Origin: JAHECE01 sp963780675
GTDB taxonomy: Bacteria > Actinomycetota > Actinomycetes > Actinomycetales > JAHECE01
Assembly: GCA_963780675.1 (NCBI GenBank)
Contig: CAWACR010000004.1
Location: 58,623-122,622 of the forward strand
Direction: 5' to 3'
Length of the DNA: 64,000 nucleotides
Made by a program: the position numbers and the translations under genes. This document shows positions 1-8,675 of this stretch, piece by piece. Positions within the stretch are counted from its first letter, which is position 1. Each line of letters opens with the position of its first letter. The notes under the pieces were generated by a model. That model was not told where the DNA came from. It searched no databases and saw only the letters and a program-made list of their open reading frames with translations.

Positions 1-1830
1 GTCGGGCCGTGCCGCAGTGTCACGTTCCTCCCTCGCGCCCGCGCTGCCACGTGCGCGGGCGTCTGCGCTGCCACCCTCGGCCGGTGCGCCTGCGGTGCTA
101 CCGCCTGCCGGTGCGCGGGCCCCGGTGCTCGCCCTTGCGCCCGGCCTGTGTGGCGTCGTCTCCTGTGGGCGCTGCGCGCCGTCTGCCTGGTCGTGGGTGT
201 CGCGTCGGGGGGTGAGCATGCGCAGGATGCCGGTGTCGCGGGTGGTGGTGCCGATGAGGCTTCCGTCGGGCCTTGTGAAGGTGTGGCCCCGCGGGGTGGG
301 GGTGATCCGGAGGTGTTTGCGGTGGACTTCGTGGTGGTGGAAGACGCACAGGGTCAAGGCGTTTCCGGCCGAGGTTTCTCCGCCGTTGGAGTACCAGGTC
401 ACGTGGTGGACCTCGCACCAGGAGGCGCGCAGGGTGCAGCCGGGCCAGCGGCAGTGGCCGTCGCGGACCAGGACGGCCCGGCGCAGGGACTTCGAGTAGG
501 TGCGCTCGGTCTGCCCGACGTCCAACGGGATGCCGTCGGCGTCCAGGACGATCCGGGTGAGTTCGCAGTCGCAGGCGATCCGTTCCAGCTCCGAGATCGG
601 GATGACGGTGCCGTCGTCGAGTTCCGGAAGCGTCGGCGGTTCGGCGCCGGTGGGCTCCGCACCCGCGCGGCGTCCCGCGACGGCGGGGCCGGTGGTGTTC
701 GTCGGCGGCCGGGACGTCGTGCCCGGCCCCTCGCCCACGACTCCGGCCATCCCGTCGCCTACGACTCCGGCCATCCCGTCGCCTACGACTCCGGCCATCC
801 CGTCGCCTACGACTCCGGCCATCCCGTCGCCCGCGGCTGCGCCCGGCCCCTCGCCCGCGGCTGCGCCCGGCCGGTCGCCTGCGGCTGCGGTCGGCCCGGG
901 GCCGCTCGCCCCACCGTCGGGGTCTGCTGGGTCGGGGTCGCCTGGGTTCTGGTGGGGGCTGGTGCCTGTGGTGCGTCGCCGGGTGGTCGCCCAGGTCGAG
1001 GCGGGGACGATGAGGCTGATGTGGGGGCGGATCTGGGCGCCGATCTTGTCCGTTCCGACGTCGAGGATCCGGGCGGCGATGAGGGCGAGGGCGTCGGCGG
1101 TCCGCTGCTCACCGGTGCGCTCGTCGCCGGCGCCCGGGACGGGGGTGACGGCTTCGAGGCAGGTGCGCAAGCAGGCGCCGACGAGCGGGTCGACGAAACC
1201 GGCCAGAGCGGTCCCGCCGTCGCGGTCGGTCAGCCGGAGGTAGCGGCGGGCGCGGACCGCCTCGAACTGCTGCTCGGCTGCGGTGACGTCGTGCGCGGCG
1301 ATCCAGGCGTCCACGCGCCGGGTGAACGTCGCCACGTCGAGGTTCTGCGCCAACGCGAGGAGCGCTGCGCCGCCGCCGGCGTCCAACGCCTCCCGCGCCG
1401 CAGCGGACGCCCGGGCGCGCGCCCGGGTGAGGACCTGGGCGTGGGCCAGGCCCACGGTGCCGTCCTGCACCGCCGTGACGGCCTGCGGCATCTGCGCGAA
1501 TCCTTGTCCGAGTTCGGCCTCCGCCCGGGCGGCCCCGACACCGATGCGCCCGGTCCGGGCGCGGTGGTTCTCGAAGGTGCGGTCCCCCGAGCGGGCCCAC
1601 CGCCCGTCCTCCTTGTGCGCGGCCACCACCCGGGAGCGGTAGAGCGTGGCCAGCTCCACGACCCGGTCCAGGTCGGCGATCACCGAGGTGCGCTCCTCGA
1701 ACGCCCACTGCGGCGCGAACGTCGCGTCCGCTCGGTCCGTCAGGCTTCGCAGTGCCGCCAGCGCGTCCCGCGCCAGCTCCACCGGGCCCGACCGGGCGGG
1801 CAGCGGAGTCGGCGCCGCCTGTGCGCTCAT
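1..1830 (-). CDS. HNH endonuclease, DUF222 type (C-terminus cut by window edge)
   Basis: This is a DUF222 plus HNH nuclease-like protein of the 13E12-repeat kind that is multiplied in actinobacterial genomes; its biological target is unknown. The frame starts at an ATG (1828-1830) and stays open to base 1, so about 610 residues are visible and the C-terminus is missing. The N-terminal 300 residues are helical, as in DUF222. Around residues 455-510 there is a Zn/HNH signature: a CRWPGC motif, then CEVHHVTW and a later FHHHEVHRKH segment. Between the two domains lies a Gly/Pro/Ala-rich linker holding four copies of an 8-residue repeat. The C-terminal tail beyond the HNH is low-complexity Ala/Gly/Arg. 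The family call is firm; the biochemical role is inferred. Confidence 0.85.
   Translation of the reverse strand, partial: MSAQAAPTPLPARSGPVELARDALAALRSLTDRADATFAPQWAFEERTSVIADLDRVVELATLYRSRVVAAHKEDGRWARSGDRTFENHRARTGRIGVGAARAEAELGQGFAQMPQAVTAVQDGTVGLAHAQVLTRARARASAAAREALDAGGGAALLALAQNLDVATFTRRVDAWIAAHDVTAAEQQFEAVRARRYLRLTDRDGGTALAGFVDPLVGACLRTCLEAVTPVPGAGDERTGEQRTADALALIAARILDVGTDKIGAQIRPHISLIVPASTWATTRRRTTGTSPHQNPGDPDPADPDGGASGPGPTAAAGDRPGAAAGEGPGAAAGDGMAGVVGDGMAGVVGDGMAGVVGDGMAGVVGEGPGTTSRPPTNTTGPAVAGRRAGAEPTGAEPPTLPELDDGTVIPISELERIACDCELTRIVLDADGIPLDVGQTERTYSKSLRRAVLVRDGHCRWPGCTLRASWCEVHHVTWYSNGGETSAGNALTLCVFHHHEVHRKHLRITPTPRGHTFTRPDGSLIGTTTRDTGILRMLTPRRDTHDQADGAQRPQETTPHRPGARASTGARAPAGGSTAGAPAEGGSADARARGSAGAREERDTAARPD
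733..828. repeat. four tandem copies of a 24-bp repeat inside the HNH gene
   Basis: A 24-bp unit beginning GCCTACGACTCCGGCC is repeated four times head to tail, the first copy differing by one base. On the minus strand each unit encodes the octapeptide GDGMAGVV in the linker between the DUF222 and HNH domains. A related, more degenerate 24-bp series continues to about 900. Because the unit is a multiple of three, copy number can change without shifting the frame. Confidence 0.93.
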
Positions 1831-1950
1831 TCCCACCACCCCGCCTCCGCTACCGTCGAACACTAGTTCGATTCTAGGTCTCCGCTCGGCGATCCGCAAC
1901 CCCTGTTTCGCACTAATGTTCGACAGGTGTCCGACCGCGCGCTGTCAGCG

Positions 1951-3159
1951 CTACCCGCGCAGGTCCGCCTCGATCGCGTCCAACGCGAGGCGCACCGCAC
2001 CCGTGACGACGACGCGGTCGCCCAGGCCGGAGGCCGCCAGCCGGGCCGGCCACGGCGCAAGCCCGGCGAGCCGCCCCTCGATCCCGGGGATCAGCACGTC
2101 GCACGACCCCGCCACAGCCCCGCTGATCACCACCAGGCCCGGGTCGAGCAGCGTGACGACGGGCGCGAGCGCCGTCGCCAGCTTGTCCGCGATGACCTCG
2201 ACCACCCCTCGCGCCCACGGCTCGCCGGCCCGCGCGGCGGCCAGGACCTCCTCGGCGCTCGGCCCGTCCGCGGCGATCTCCGCGGCGCTCGGGACGGAGG
2301 TGTCGATGCCGCCCCCGCCCTCGACCGCCCGCGTCCCGACGGTGCCCACCTCGCGCGTCCGCGCACCCACTGCCCGCGCCCCGAGCACCCGAGCCCACGT
2401 CGCGATGCCGGTCGCGGCCAGTCCCGGGATCAGGTCGAGGAACCCCATCTCGCCGGCGCCCCCGTGGCGGCCCCGCACCACCGAACCCCCGAGCACCAGC
2501 CCCGCCCCGAGCCGCTCGCCCGCAAGGAGGACGACGACGTCGTCCGCTCCGGCCGCCGCCCCGCGCCATCGCTCGGCGAGGGCCGCGAGATTCGCGTCGT
2601 TCTCCACGAGCGCCTGCCGGCCCACGACCTGGGCGAACGCCTCGCGCAGGTCGACGGCGGCCAGGCCCGGGAGGTAGTCGTCGCTCGCCCGGGCGTGCCC
2701 CGTGAGCACGTCGACGGCGGCCGGCACCCCGAGGGCGACGGCGAGCACCGCCGTCGGCTCGACTCCCGCGCGGCCCAGCGCCTCCCGCGCGACCGAGCGA
2801 GCGCCGTCGAGCCTCTCCGCGGCGCCGACGCCGGGGCTGCGGAACCGCGACCGTGCCTCGCCGACGACGTCGCCGCGCAGGTCGGTGACCAGGGCGCTCA
2901 CGGTGTGGACGCCCAGGTCCACCCCAAGCGCGTACCCCGCCCTCGCGCGGAACTCGTAGACCCGCGCCGGGCGCCCCGTCCGGGGCTCGTCGCCCGGACG
3001 CTGGCCCTCTCGCTCCAGGGCCCACCCGAGGCGGATGAGCTCCTCGCACGCGGCGTGCACGGTCGGGCGCGAGAGCCCCGTGGCGTCCATGATCTCGCCG
3101 GCCGTCAGGGGGCCGGCGGGGCGGAGCGCGTCGAGGGCGGCGACGGCGCTCGCTTGCAT
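1951..3159 (-). CDS. ROK-family transcriptional regulator
   Basis: This is a ROK repressor: an N-terminal winged helix (about residues 10-65; ATGLSRPTVHAACEEL is the recognition-helix region) followed by a sugar-kinase-like ROK fold. The fold shows LGVDLGVHTVSALV near residue 95, the ENDANLAALAE motif, and GAGLVLGGSVVRGRHGGAGE. The classic ROK Cys-rich zinc motif is not obvious. I chose the ATG at 3157-3159 over upstream starts because GGAGGAGG lies just ahead of it. It is divergent from the GH13 glucosidase at 3322 with a short intergenic region that contains a palindrome, so it probably senses a sugar and represses the glucosidase pair. The regulatory link is inferred from position only. 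Confidence 0.88.
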   Translation of the reverse strand: MQASAVAALDALRPAGPLTAGEIMDATGLSRPTVHAACEELIRLGWALEREGQRPGDEPRTGRPARVYEFRARAGYALGVDLGVHTVSALVTDLRGDVVGEARSRFRSPGVGAAERLDGARSVAREALGRAGVEPTAVLAVALGVPAAVDVLTGHARASDDYLPGLAAVDLREAFAQVVGRQALVENDANLAALAERWRGAAAGADDVVVLLAGERLGAGLVLGGSVVRGRHGGAGEMGFLDLIPGLAATGIATWARVLGARAVGARTREVGTVGTRAVEGGGGIDTSVPSAAEIAADGPSAEEVLAAARAGEPWARGVVEVIADKLATALAPVVTLLDPGLVVISGAVAGSCDVLIPGIEGRLAGLAPWPARLAASGLGDRVVVTGAVRLALDAIEADLRG

Positions 3160-3237
3160 CCTCGATCGCCTCCTCCAGCGGGCCTGGGACCTGCATGCTT
3201 GACGCCTGCGCCGACCCGTCCCCATACTTTAGCAGAG

Positions 3238-3251
3238 CGCTTGATAAAGCG
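3238..3251. promoter_or_regulatory. candidate operator between ROK regulator and GH13 genes
   Basis: The sequence CGCTT-GATA-AAGCG is a perfect 5-bp inverted repeat with a 4-bp spacer. It lies in the only AT-richer patch of the divergent intergenic region, about 70 bp upstream of the glucosidase start. It has the shape of a LacI/ROK-type operator. No binding data; inferred from symmetry and position. Confidence 0.45.
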
Positions 3252-3321
3252 ATCCAAGAAACCCGCGAGCGACGCGCCGTCGCCCACCGATCCCCACCCA
3301 GACGTCCTCGAAGGGACAGCC

Positions 3322-5073
3322 TTGTCCGCAACGCTGCCGACCGGCACTGCCACCACGTCCGCCTGGTGGCAGAGCGAGACGATCTACCAGATCTACCCCC
3401 GCTCGTTCGCAGACTCGAACGGTGACGGCGTCGGCGACCTCCCCGGCATCCGGAGCCGGCTGGACTACCTGGAGTCGCTCGGGATCGGGGCGATCTGGCT
3501 CTCGCCGATCTACCCCTCGCCGATGGCGGACTTCGGGTACGACGTCAGCGACTACTGCGACATCGAGCCCACATTCGGCACCCTCGCGGACTTCGACGTT
3601 CTCCTCGCGGACGCCCACGCCCGCGGCCTCAAGGTCATCCTCGACTGGGTGCCCAACCACACGTCCGAAGAGCACCCGTGGTTCCTGGAGTCCCGCTCGA
3701 GCCGCACCAACCCCAAGCGTGACTGGTACGTCTGGCGCGACCCGGCCCCCGACGGCGGCCCGCCCAACAACTGGCAGTCCACCTTCACCGCCATCGGGCC
3801 TTCCTGGACCCTCGACGAGGCCACCGGGCAGTACTACCTGCACTCCTTCGCCCCGCAGCAGCCGGACCTCAATTGGGACAACCCCGAGGTCGAGGCTGCG
3901 ATGCACGACACGCTGCGCTTCTGGCTGGACCGCGGCGTCGACGGCTTGCGCTTCGACGCCGTCATCAAGATCGGCAAGGACCCCGCGCTCGCGGACAACG
4001 TGCCCAGCGAGCCCCGCCACGACGAGGACTGGCCCTCCATCCATGAGCGCCTGCGCCGCATCCGCCGCGTGCTCGACTCCTACGACGACCGCATGTGCGT
4101 CGCCGAGTTGTGGACCATGAACTTCGAGCGGTTCGTCCCGTTCCTCAACGACGGCGACCAGTTCCACATGGCGCACAACTTCGAGTTCGTCGACCTCCCC
4201 TGGGACGCCGCGCGCTATCGCGCGCACCTCGAGAAGTTCGCCGCCCGGACCACGCCGCTCGCCTGGCCCTGCTGGTTCCTCGAGAACCACGATCTCCCGC
4301 GCGTCGCCTCCCGGTTCGCGAGCGTCGTGACCGGTGCGGCGAGCCCGTACGGCCTCCCGCGGGAGGAAGACCTCCCGCGGGAGGAAGACCTCCTGCAGGA
4401 CGACGACGCCGAGCCCCTGGCCCTGGAGCAGGCCGAGCCGGACCCCGCGCTCGGCGAAGCCCGCGCCCGCGCCGTCCTCGTCCTGCTGCACGCACTGCGA
4501 GGCACGCCGTTCCTCTTCGAGGGCCAGGAACTCGGCCTGCCGAACGCGGTCATCCCGGCGGACCGCGTGGTGGACGTCGACGGCAGGGACCCCTGCCGCG
4601 CCCCCATCCCGTGGGCGCGCCCGTCGGAGGCCGGCCCCGGCGCCGGCTTCACCACGGGCGAGGCGTGGCTGCCGTTCGTCGCTGACGCCGAGCACCTCTG
4701 CGTCGCCGCCCAGGAGGGCGACCCCGCGTCCACGCTCGCGCTCACCCGGCGCCTCACGGCCCTGCGCCGCGCCACGCCCGCCCTGCGCACGGGCGCCCAG
4801 CGGTTCCTCGACGCCGCCCCCGACGTCCTCGCCTGGGTTCGCGAGGCCGACGACGGCGACCGCTGGCTCGCCGTCGTCAACTTCGGCACCGCGCCCGCGC
4901 CCCCGGACGTGGCCGACGCCGGGCCGGCCCGCGGCGTCGTCGTCGTCGGCTCCGACCCCGCCCGCCCCGGGGCCGCTGCCGGCGGAACCGAGCCGGGCGC
5001 CGTCGTCGACCTCACCGACCTCACCCTCGCCGCCGGCGAGGCCCTGCTCGTCCGACTGGAGAACGCCCTGTGA
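3322..5073 (+). CDS. GH13 alpha-glucosidase (oligo-1,6-glucosidase type)
   Basis: This hydrolyses short alpha-glucans or isomalto/malto-oligosaccharides, probably in the cytoplasm (no signal peptide). The opening SETIYQIYPRSFADSNGDG is diagnostic of GH13 subfamilies acting on oligosaccharides. The catalytic triad is visible: Asp in GLRFDAV (about residue 212), Glu in VAELW (about 261), Asp in ENHDLPR (about 323). The length, 583 residues, is typical. The start is a TTG at 3322 with AAGGGA five bases upstream; the frame is open far upstream but that region is antisense to the ROK gene. A tandem duplication adds a DLPREE repeat around residues 345-360. Its last bases overlap the next GH13 gene (ATGT/GTGA junction), so the two are coupled. 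Confidence 0.9.
   Translation: MSATLPTGTATTSAWWQSETIYQIYPRSFADSNGDGVGDLPGIRSRLDYLESLGIGAIWLSPIYPSPMADFGYDVSDYCDIEPTFGTLADFDVLLADAHARGLKVILDWVPNHTSEEHPWFLESRSSRTNPKRDWYVWRDPAPDGGPPNNWQSTFTAIGPSWTLDEATGQYYLHSFAPQQPDLNWDNPEVEAAMHDTLRFWLDRGVDGLRFDAVIKIGKDPALADNVPSEPRHDEDWPSIHERLRRIRRVLDSYDDRMCVAELWTMNFERFVPFLNDGDQFHMAHNFEFVDLPWDAARYRAHLEKFAARTTPLAWPCWFLENHDLPRVASRFASVVTGAASPYGLPREEDLPREEDLLQDDDAEPLALEQAEPDPALGEARARAVLVLLHALRGTPFLFEGQELGLPNAVIPADRVVDVDGRDPCRAPIPWARPSEAGPGAGFTTGEAWLPFVADAEHLCVAAQEGDPASTLALTRRLTALRRATPALRTGAQRFLDAAPDVLAWVREADDGDRWLAVVNFGTAPAPPDVADAGPARGVVVVGSDPARPGAAAGGTEPGAVVDLTDLTLAAGEALLVRLENAL
4353..4388. repeat. 18-bp tandem duplication inside the GH13 gene
   Basis: Two exact copies of an 18-bp unit (CCTCCCGCGGGAGGAAGA) followed by a degenerate third start. 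The unit contains the palindrome CCTCCCGCGGGAGG and encodes an acidic hexapeptide repeat in a loop after the third catalytic Asp. It probably arose by slippage and is in frame. Confidence 0.85.
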
Positions 5074-6413
5074 CCGCTGTCCCCGCCACCACCCGCCGGC
5101 ACGTCCCCCAGCCCTACGTCCACCTCGCCAACCCCGAGTGGATCAAGGACGCCACGCTGTACCAACTGCACCTGTGGCACTTCACGCCCGAGGGCACGCT
5201 GCGGGCGGCCGCCGAGCAGCTGCCGCGCCTGGTGGACCTGGGCGTGAGCGTGGTGTGGCTGTCGCCGATCCACGAGGTCGGGGCGAAGAACCGCAAGGGC
5301 GAGCGGGGCAGCCCCTATGCGATCAAGGACCACCGCAGCCTCGACGCGACGCTCGGGACGATGGACGACCTGCGGGACTTCGTGCGCCGGGCCCACGACC
5401 TGGGCCTGCGCGTGATCCTCGACTGGGTGGGGAACCACACCTCGTGGGACGCGCCGCTGCTCGAGGCGCACCCCGAGTGGTACGCCCGCGACTGGAAGGG
5501 CGACCTGCGTCCGCCGCTGTGGTTCGACTGGGACGACGTCGTGAGCCTCGACTACGGGTCCGAGGACCTGCGCGAGCACATGGCCGAGACGATGGCCTAC
5601 TGGGTGCGCGAGGCGGACGTCGACGGGTACCGCTGCGACGCCGCCGGGCTGATCCCGCTGGACTTCTGGGAGACCGTCCGCGAGGAGCTCGAGGCGATCA
5701 AGCCCGTGTTCATGCTCGCCGAGTGGGAGTCGCGGGAGCTGCACGCCCGGGCCTTCGACGCGACGTACGCCTCGCACTGGGCCGAGACGATGTTCAAGAT
5801 CGGGTCGGGGCTGGCGGACGTCGGGGCGCTCGCCGTGTACTACGCCTGGGACGAGGGCTTCTACCCGCACGAGGCCATGCGGCTCATGTACGTCAGCAAC
5901 CACGACGTCAACCACGAGGCCACGGAGTTCGAGCGGTTCGGGGACCTCGTGGGGGCGGCGATCGTGCTGTCCGTGGTCGGGTCGGGGATCCCGATGATCT
6001 ACACCGGCCAGGAGGCGGGCAACCCCAAGCGGCTGAAGTTCTTCGAGGCCGACCCGGTGGAGTGGCGCGAGCACCCCCACGGCGAGCTGTACCGGCGGCT
6101 GTTCCGGTTGAAGAGGGAGACGACGGCGCTGTGGAACGGCGCGTGGGGCGCGCCGATGCTGCAGGTGCGCAACTCCGCGCCGTCGTCGGTCTCTGTCCTT
6201 CGTGCGCCGGGACTCAGGCGGGGCGGTGTTCGCGGCGCTGAACCTCTCGGGCGAGGCGCAGGACGTGGTGCTCGACGGCGCGCTGCTCGGCGGGGCGTGG
6301 ACCGACGTCTTCTCGGGGGAGCCGGTGGAGTTCCCGGCCGACGGCGCGGGCTCCGGTTCGGGGCCCGCTCGCCCTGGCGCTCGAGGGCCTACCGGGTGCT
6401 CGTCAGGTCCTGA
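5070..6413 (+). CDS. GH13 alpha-amylase-family enzyme, C-terminal part frameshifted
   Basis: This is a second GH13 enzyme whose GTG start overlaps the stop of the upstream glucosidase. Barrel motifs are present: DWVGNHTSWD, Asp in DGYRCDAAG (about residue 190), Glu in LAEWE (about 217), Asp in SNHDVNHE (about 279), then GIPMIYTGQEAG. After about base 6190 the continuous frame turns into low-complexity Arg/Gly, while the neighbouring frame reads RRDSGGAVFAALNLSGEAQD, a proper amylase C-terminal beta domain; the original frame returns for YRVLVRS before the TGA at 6411-6413. At least three small indels are therefore needed. The substrate is probably a maltodextrin. With the glucosidase and the ROK regulator it forms an alpha-glucan utilisation unit. 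Confidence 0.82.
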   Translation: MTAVPATTRRHVPQPYVHLANPEWIKDATLYQLHLWHFTPEGTLRAAAEQLPRLVDLGVSVVWLSPIHEVGAKNRKGERGSPYAIKDHRSLDATLGTMDDLRDFVRRAHDLGLRVILDWVGNHTSWDAPLLEAHPEWYARDWKGDLRPPLWFDWDDVVSLDYGSEDLREHMAETMAYWVREADVDGYRCDAAGLIPLDFWETVREELEAIKPVFMLAEWESRELHARAFDATYASHWAETMFKIGSGLADVGALAVYYAWDEGFYPHEAMRLMYVSNHDVNHEATEFERFGDLVGAAIVLSVVGSGIPMIYTGQEAGNPKRLKFFEADPVEWREHPHGELYRRLFRLKRETTALWNGAWGAPMLQVRNSAPSSVSVLRAPGLRRGGVRGAEPLGRGAGRGARRRAARRGVDRRLLGGAGGVPGRRRGLRFGARSPWRSRAYRVLVRS

Positions 6414-7782
6414 CCCCGGAGCCGACGCAGATCGCCCTCCGCCCCCCACCCCCCGGACCCCCCACCGCAGATGGCGAACACATGGGCAGTTCGCGAACTC
6501 CAGATGTTCGCGACCGCCCAGACGTTCGCGATCTGCGGTCGGCGGCGGCGTGCGGGGCGCGCGGGTGCGGAGTGCGGGGGCGGAGAGGGGTCAGGAGATC
6601 TTGCCGTCGTCCTGCCCGGTCTCGTAGGCCTCGACGGCCTCGGGGCCGCCGTCGGGATTCGCACCCACGAGGCCGGTCTTCGGCTCGAACTGCTCGACGA
6701 TGCTGATCCGGGGCCTTCTCGGGGTGGCCGCCGCTGAGCACGTCGCCGGAGTGCCGCGTGGACCGGACGCCGGCCACCGCCTCGGGCACGAGGTCGTCCG
6801 AGGTCGTGTAGTCGATGCGGTCGTTCACGGGGGTGGTCCTCTCGGTCATGGCCTCGGCGTGCACGTCGTCGTGCGGTTCGCTCCGTGGGGGGACGTCCGC
6901 GGCGCTGGCGACATCCTCCCCGCCGTCGCCCTTGCCGTCGAGGGGTGCGGCGCTTCCGTCCTGTTCACCGTCGCCCAAGGGGGCGACCGCGGGCCGCTTG
7001 GGGATCCGCACATCCCCCGTGGAGCGGCGGCGCAGGCGGCGCGTGGCCCAGGGGTAGACGTGGTTGCGCAGCCAGTCGACGTTCCAGCGGAGCCGCTCGG
7101 CGGCCGGCGTCGGCGGGAGGGGGGTCAGCGGGTCGTCCCAGGCGGCGTCGTCGGGGTCGAGGCCCAGGGCGACCAGCGCGGCCTGGGCGACCCGTGCGTG
7201 GCCGTCGCTGGTGAGGTGGATGCGGTCCTCGCTCCACATCCGCCAGTCGCGCAGGCACCGCATGCCCCAGACGTCGAGGACGTACGCCCCGTGCCGGCGC
7301 GCCATCGACCACACGTGGGAGTTGAGCGTGGCGACGCGGCCGCGGGTCGCGCGGATGAGCGGGGAGTCGGCGGAGTCCATGCCCGTGCCGAGCAGGACGT
7401 CGATGCCGGCCGAGCGCAGGCGGATGACGGCGTACTCCAGTTCCGCGGCGATGGCGTCCACGTCGATCGCGGGGCGCAGCACGTCGTTCCCGCCGCCGAT
7501 CAGGGAGACGAGGTCCGGCTCGAGCTCGAGAGCCGCGGGGAGCTGCTCCTCGACGATGGCGCCCAGGAGGCGGCCGCGGATCGCGAGGTTCGCGTACTCG
7601 AGCGGGGGGTCGCCGAAGGCCTGGCGGCGGGCGGACAGGTGGCCGGCGAGGACGTCGGCCCAGCCCCGGAGCGTGTCCGGCTGGATGGGGTCCGCGTCCC
7701 AGAGGCCCTCGGTGAACGAGTCGCCGAGCGCGACGTACCGGGACCACGGCGGTTCGGGTCGCGTGATCGGCCGTTCGCTCAC
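6403..7782 (-). CDS. SGNH/GDSL hydrolase
   Basis: This is an SGNH-fold esterase/lipase-like hydrolase. Block I is YVALGDSFTEGLWD near residue 16 (catalytic Ser), block III is GGGNDVLRP near residue 95, and block V is DRIHLTSDGH near residue 190 (catalytic Asp/His). There is no signal peptide. The start is a GTG at 7782 with GAGGAGG upstream; the nearer ATG runs into a stop at once. The family is normally about 260-270 residues. Here the open frame continues past RIPKRPAVAPL (about residue 270) for nearly 190 low-complexity residues to 6403, probably because an indel removed the stop near 6975. The C-terminal part probably belongs to the small gene at 6591-6849. Confidence 0.8.
   Translation of the reverse strand: MSERPITRPEPPWSRYVALGDSFTEGLWDADPIQPDTLRGWADVLAGHLSARRQAFGDPPLEYANLAIRGRLLGAIVEEQLPAALELEPDLVSLIGGGNDVLRPAIDVDAIAAELEYAVIRLRSAGIDVLLGTGMDSADSPLIRATRGRVATLNSHVWSMARRHGAYVLDVWGMRCLRDWRMWSEDRIHLTSDGHARVAQAALVALGLDPDDAAWDDPLTPLPPTPAAERLRWNVDWLRNHVYPWATRRLRRRSTGDVRIPKRPAVAPLGDGEQDGSAAPLDGKGDGGEDVASAADVPPRSEPHDDVHAEAMTERTTPVNDRIDYTTSDDLVPEAVAGVRSTRHSGDVLSGGHPEKAPDQHRRAVRAEDRPRGCESRRRPRGRRGLRDRAGRRQDLLTPLRPRTPHPRAPHAAADRRSRTSGRSRTSGVRELPMCSPSAVGGPGGGGRRAICVGSGVRT
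6465..6538. repeat. 74-bp palindromic element (family C) between convergent genes
   Basis: The two halves are imperfect reverse complements: the left arm starts CCGCAGATGGCGAACA and the right arm ends GTTCGCGATCTGCGG, with further matching blocks (TGGGC, CGCGAAC) inside. It lies between the convergent GH13 and SGNH genes, where it could end transcription from both sides. The arm sequence differs from the other palindrome families in this window, but the size is the same as the family A element. Confidence 0.7.
6591..6849 (-). CDS. small acidic hypothetical protein (frame broken once)
   Basis: I do not recognise the family. Reading from the ATG at 6849 gives MTERTTPVNDRIDYTTSDDL and onward; after about 6710 the sense frame shifts by one base and gives EQFEPKTGLVGANPDGGPEA, ending GQDDGKIS and a TGA at 6591. 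The inserted base again sits between two codons. About 85-95 residues, acidic, no membrane segment. It may be a separate gene after the SGNH hydrolase or that protein's C-terminal extension; the sequence does not settle this. Confidence 0.4.
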
Positions 7783-7868
7783 GTTGCCATCCTCCTCCCG
7801 TTTCGCGCGGATGTGGTCCGGGTGGGCCGACGGCGCCTCTCACGGAGACGGAGAGGGGGGAGCGGGGC

Positions 7869-8647
7869 TCAGGTGGGCGGCGTCGGGGTCGACGACGACG
7901 CGACAGCGACCAGTCCACCGGGGCGGCGCCGCGAGCGAGGAGGAGCTCGTTGGCCCGCGAGAACGGGCGCGAGCCGAAGAACCCGCGCGCCGCCGAGAGC
8001 GGGCTCGGGTGGGCGCTCGCGATGATCGGGGTGTCGCCGAGCATCGGCGCGAGGGACTGGGCGTCGCGCCCCCAGAGGATCGCGACGAGCGGCGTGCCCC
8101 GCGCGACGAGCGCCCGGATGGCCTGGTCCGTCACGGCCTCCCACCCCTTGCCCCGGTGCGAGGCGGGGGCGCCCGGCCGGACGGTGAGCACCCTGTTGAG
8201 CAGCATGACGCCGTGCGTTGTCCAGGGGCTGAGGTCGCCGTTCGCGGGGCGAGGGACGCCGACGTCGGAGCCCAGCTCCGTGAAGATGTTCGCGAGGCTC
8301 CGCGGGAGCGGCGCGACCTGCGGCTGGACCGAGAAGCACAGGCCCATGGGGTGGCCCGGGGTGGGGTACGGGTCCTGGCCGACGATGAGCACACGGACGT
8401 CGTCGAACGACGGCGACCGGAACGCCCGCAGCACGGCGTTGCCCGCCGGGAGGTAGCCGCGGCCGGCGGCGACCTCGGCGCGCAGGAAGTCGCCCATCGC
8501 GCGGATCTGCCCGTCGACGGGTGCCAGGGCGCGGGCCCAGCCGGGCTCGACGAGGTCCGCGAGCGGTGCGGGCGGGCGCGCGCCGGACGGTCCGGACGGT
8601 CCCGTCGTTCCGGCGGTTCCGGACGTGCCGGTGGTCCCCGTGGTCAC
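7869..8647 (-). CDS. ung: uracil-DNA glycosylase (family 1)
   Basis: This removes uracil from DNA to start base-excision repair. The water-activating loop VGQDPYPTPGHP (about residue 90) and the Leu-intercalation motif ASAHPSPLSAARGFFGSRPF (about residues 195-215) are both intact. The start is a GTG at 8647; the first 25 residues are a Thr/Gly/Ser-rich extension, so a start nearer PPAPLADLVEPGW is possible. The protein should end shortly after APVDWSLS. The open frame instead runs on to 6965 through Arg-rich sequence antisense-free but overlapping the SGNH gene. A one-base indel near 7905 restores the stop at 7869, which I take as the end. Confidence 0.88.
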
Positions 8648-8675
8648 CGGGTGAGGGTACCGGCGGGCTCCATGG

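Noticed and set aside
733..828. Possible CRISPR-like array
   Set aside because: Units are directly tandem with no unique spacers and lie within a coding frame.
148..1866. Long plus-strand open frame opposite the HNH nuclease
   Set aside because: It is the antisense of an intact DUF222-HNH frame; low-complexity Gly/Ala/Arg product with no family features. High GC keeps antisense frames open.
6965..8647. 560-codon frame as a fused ung protein
   Set aside because: Only the first 240 residues are uracil glycosylase; the rest overlaps the SGNH gene in another frame and is Arg-rich noise after a probable indel.
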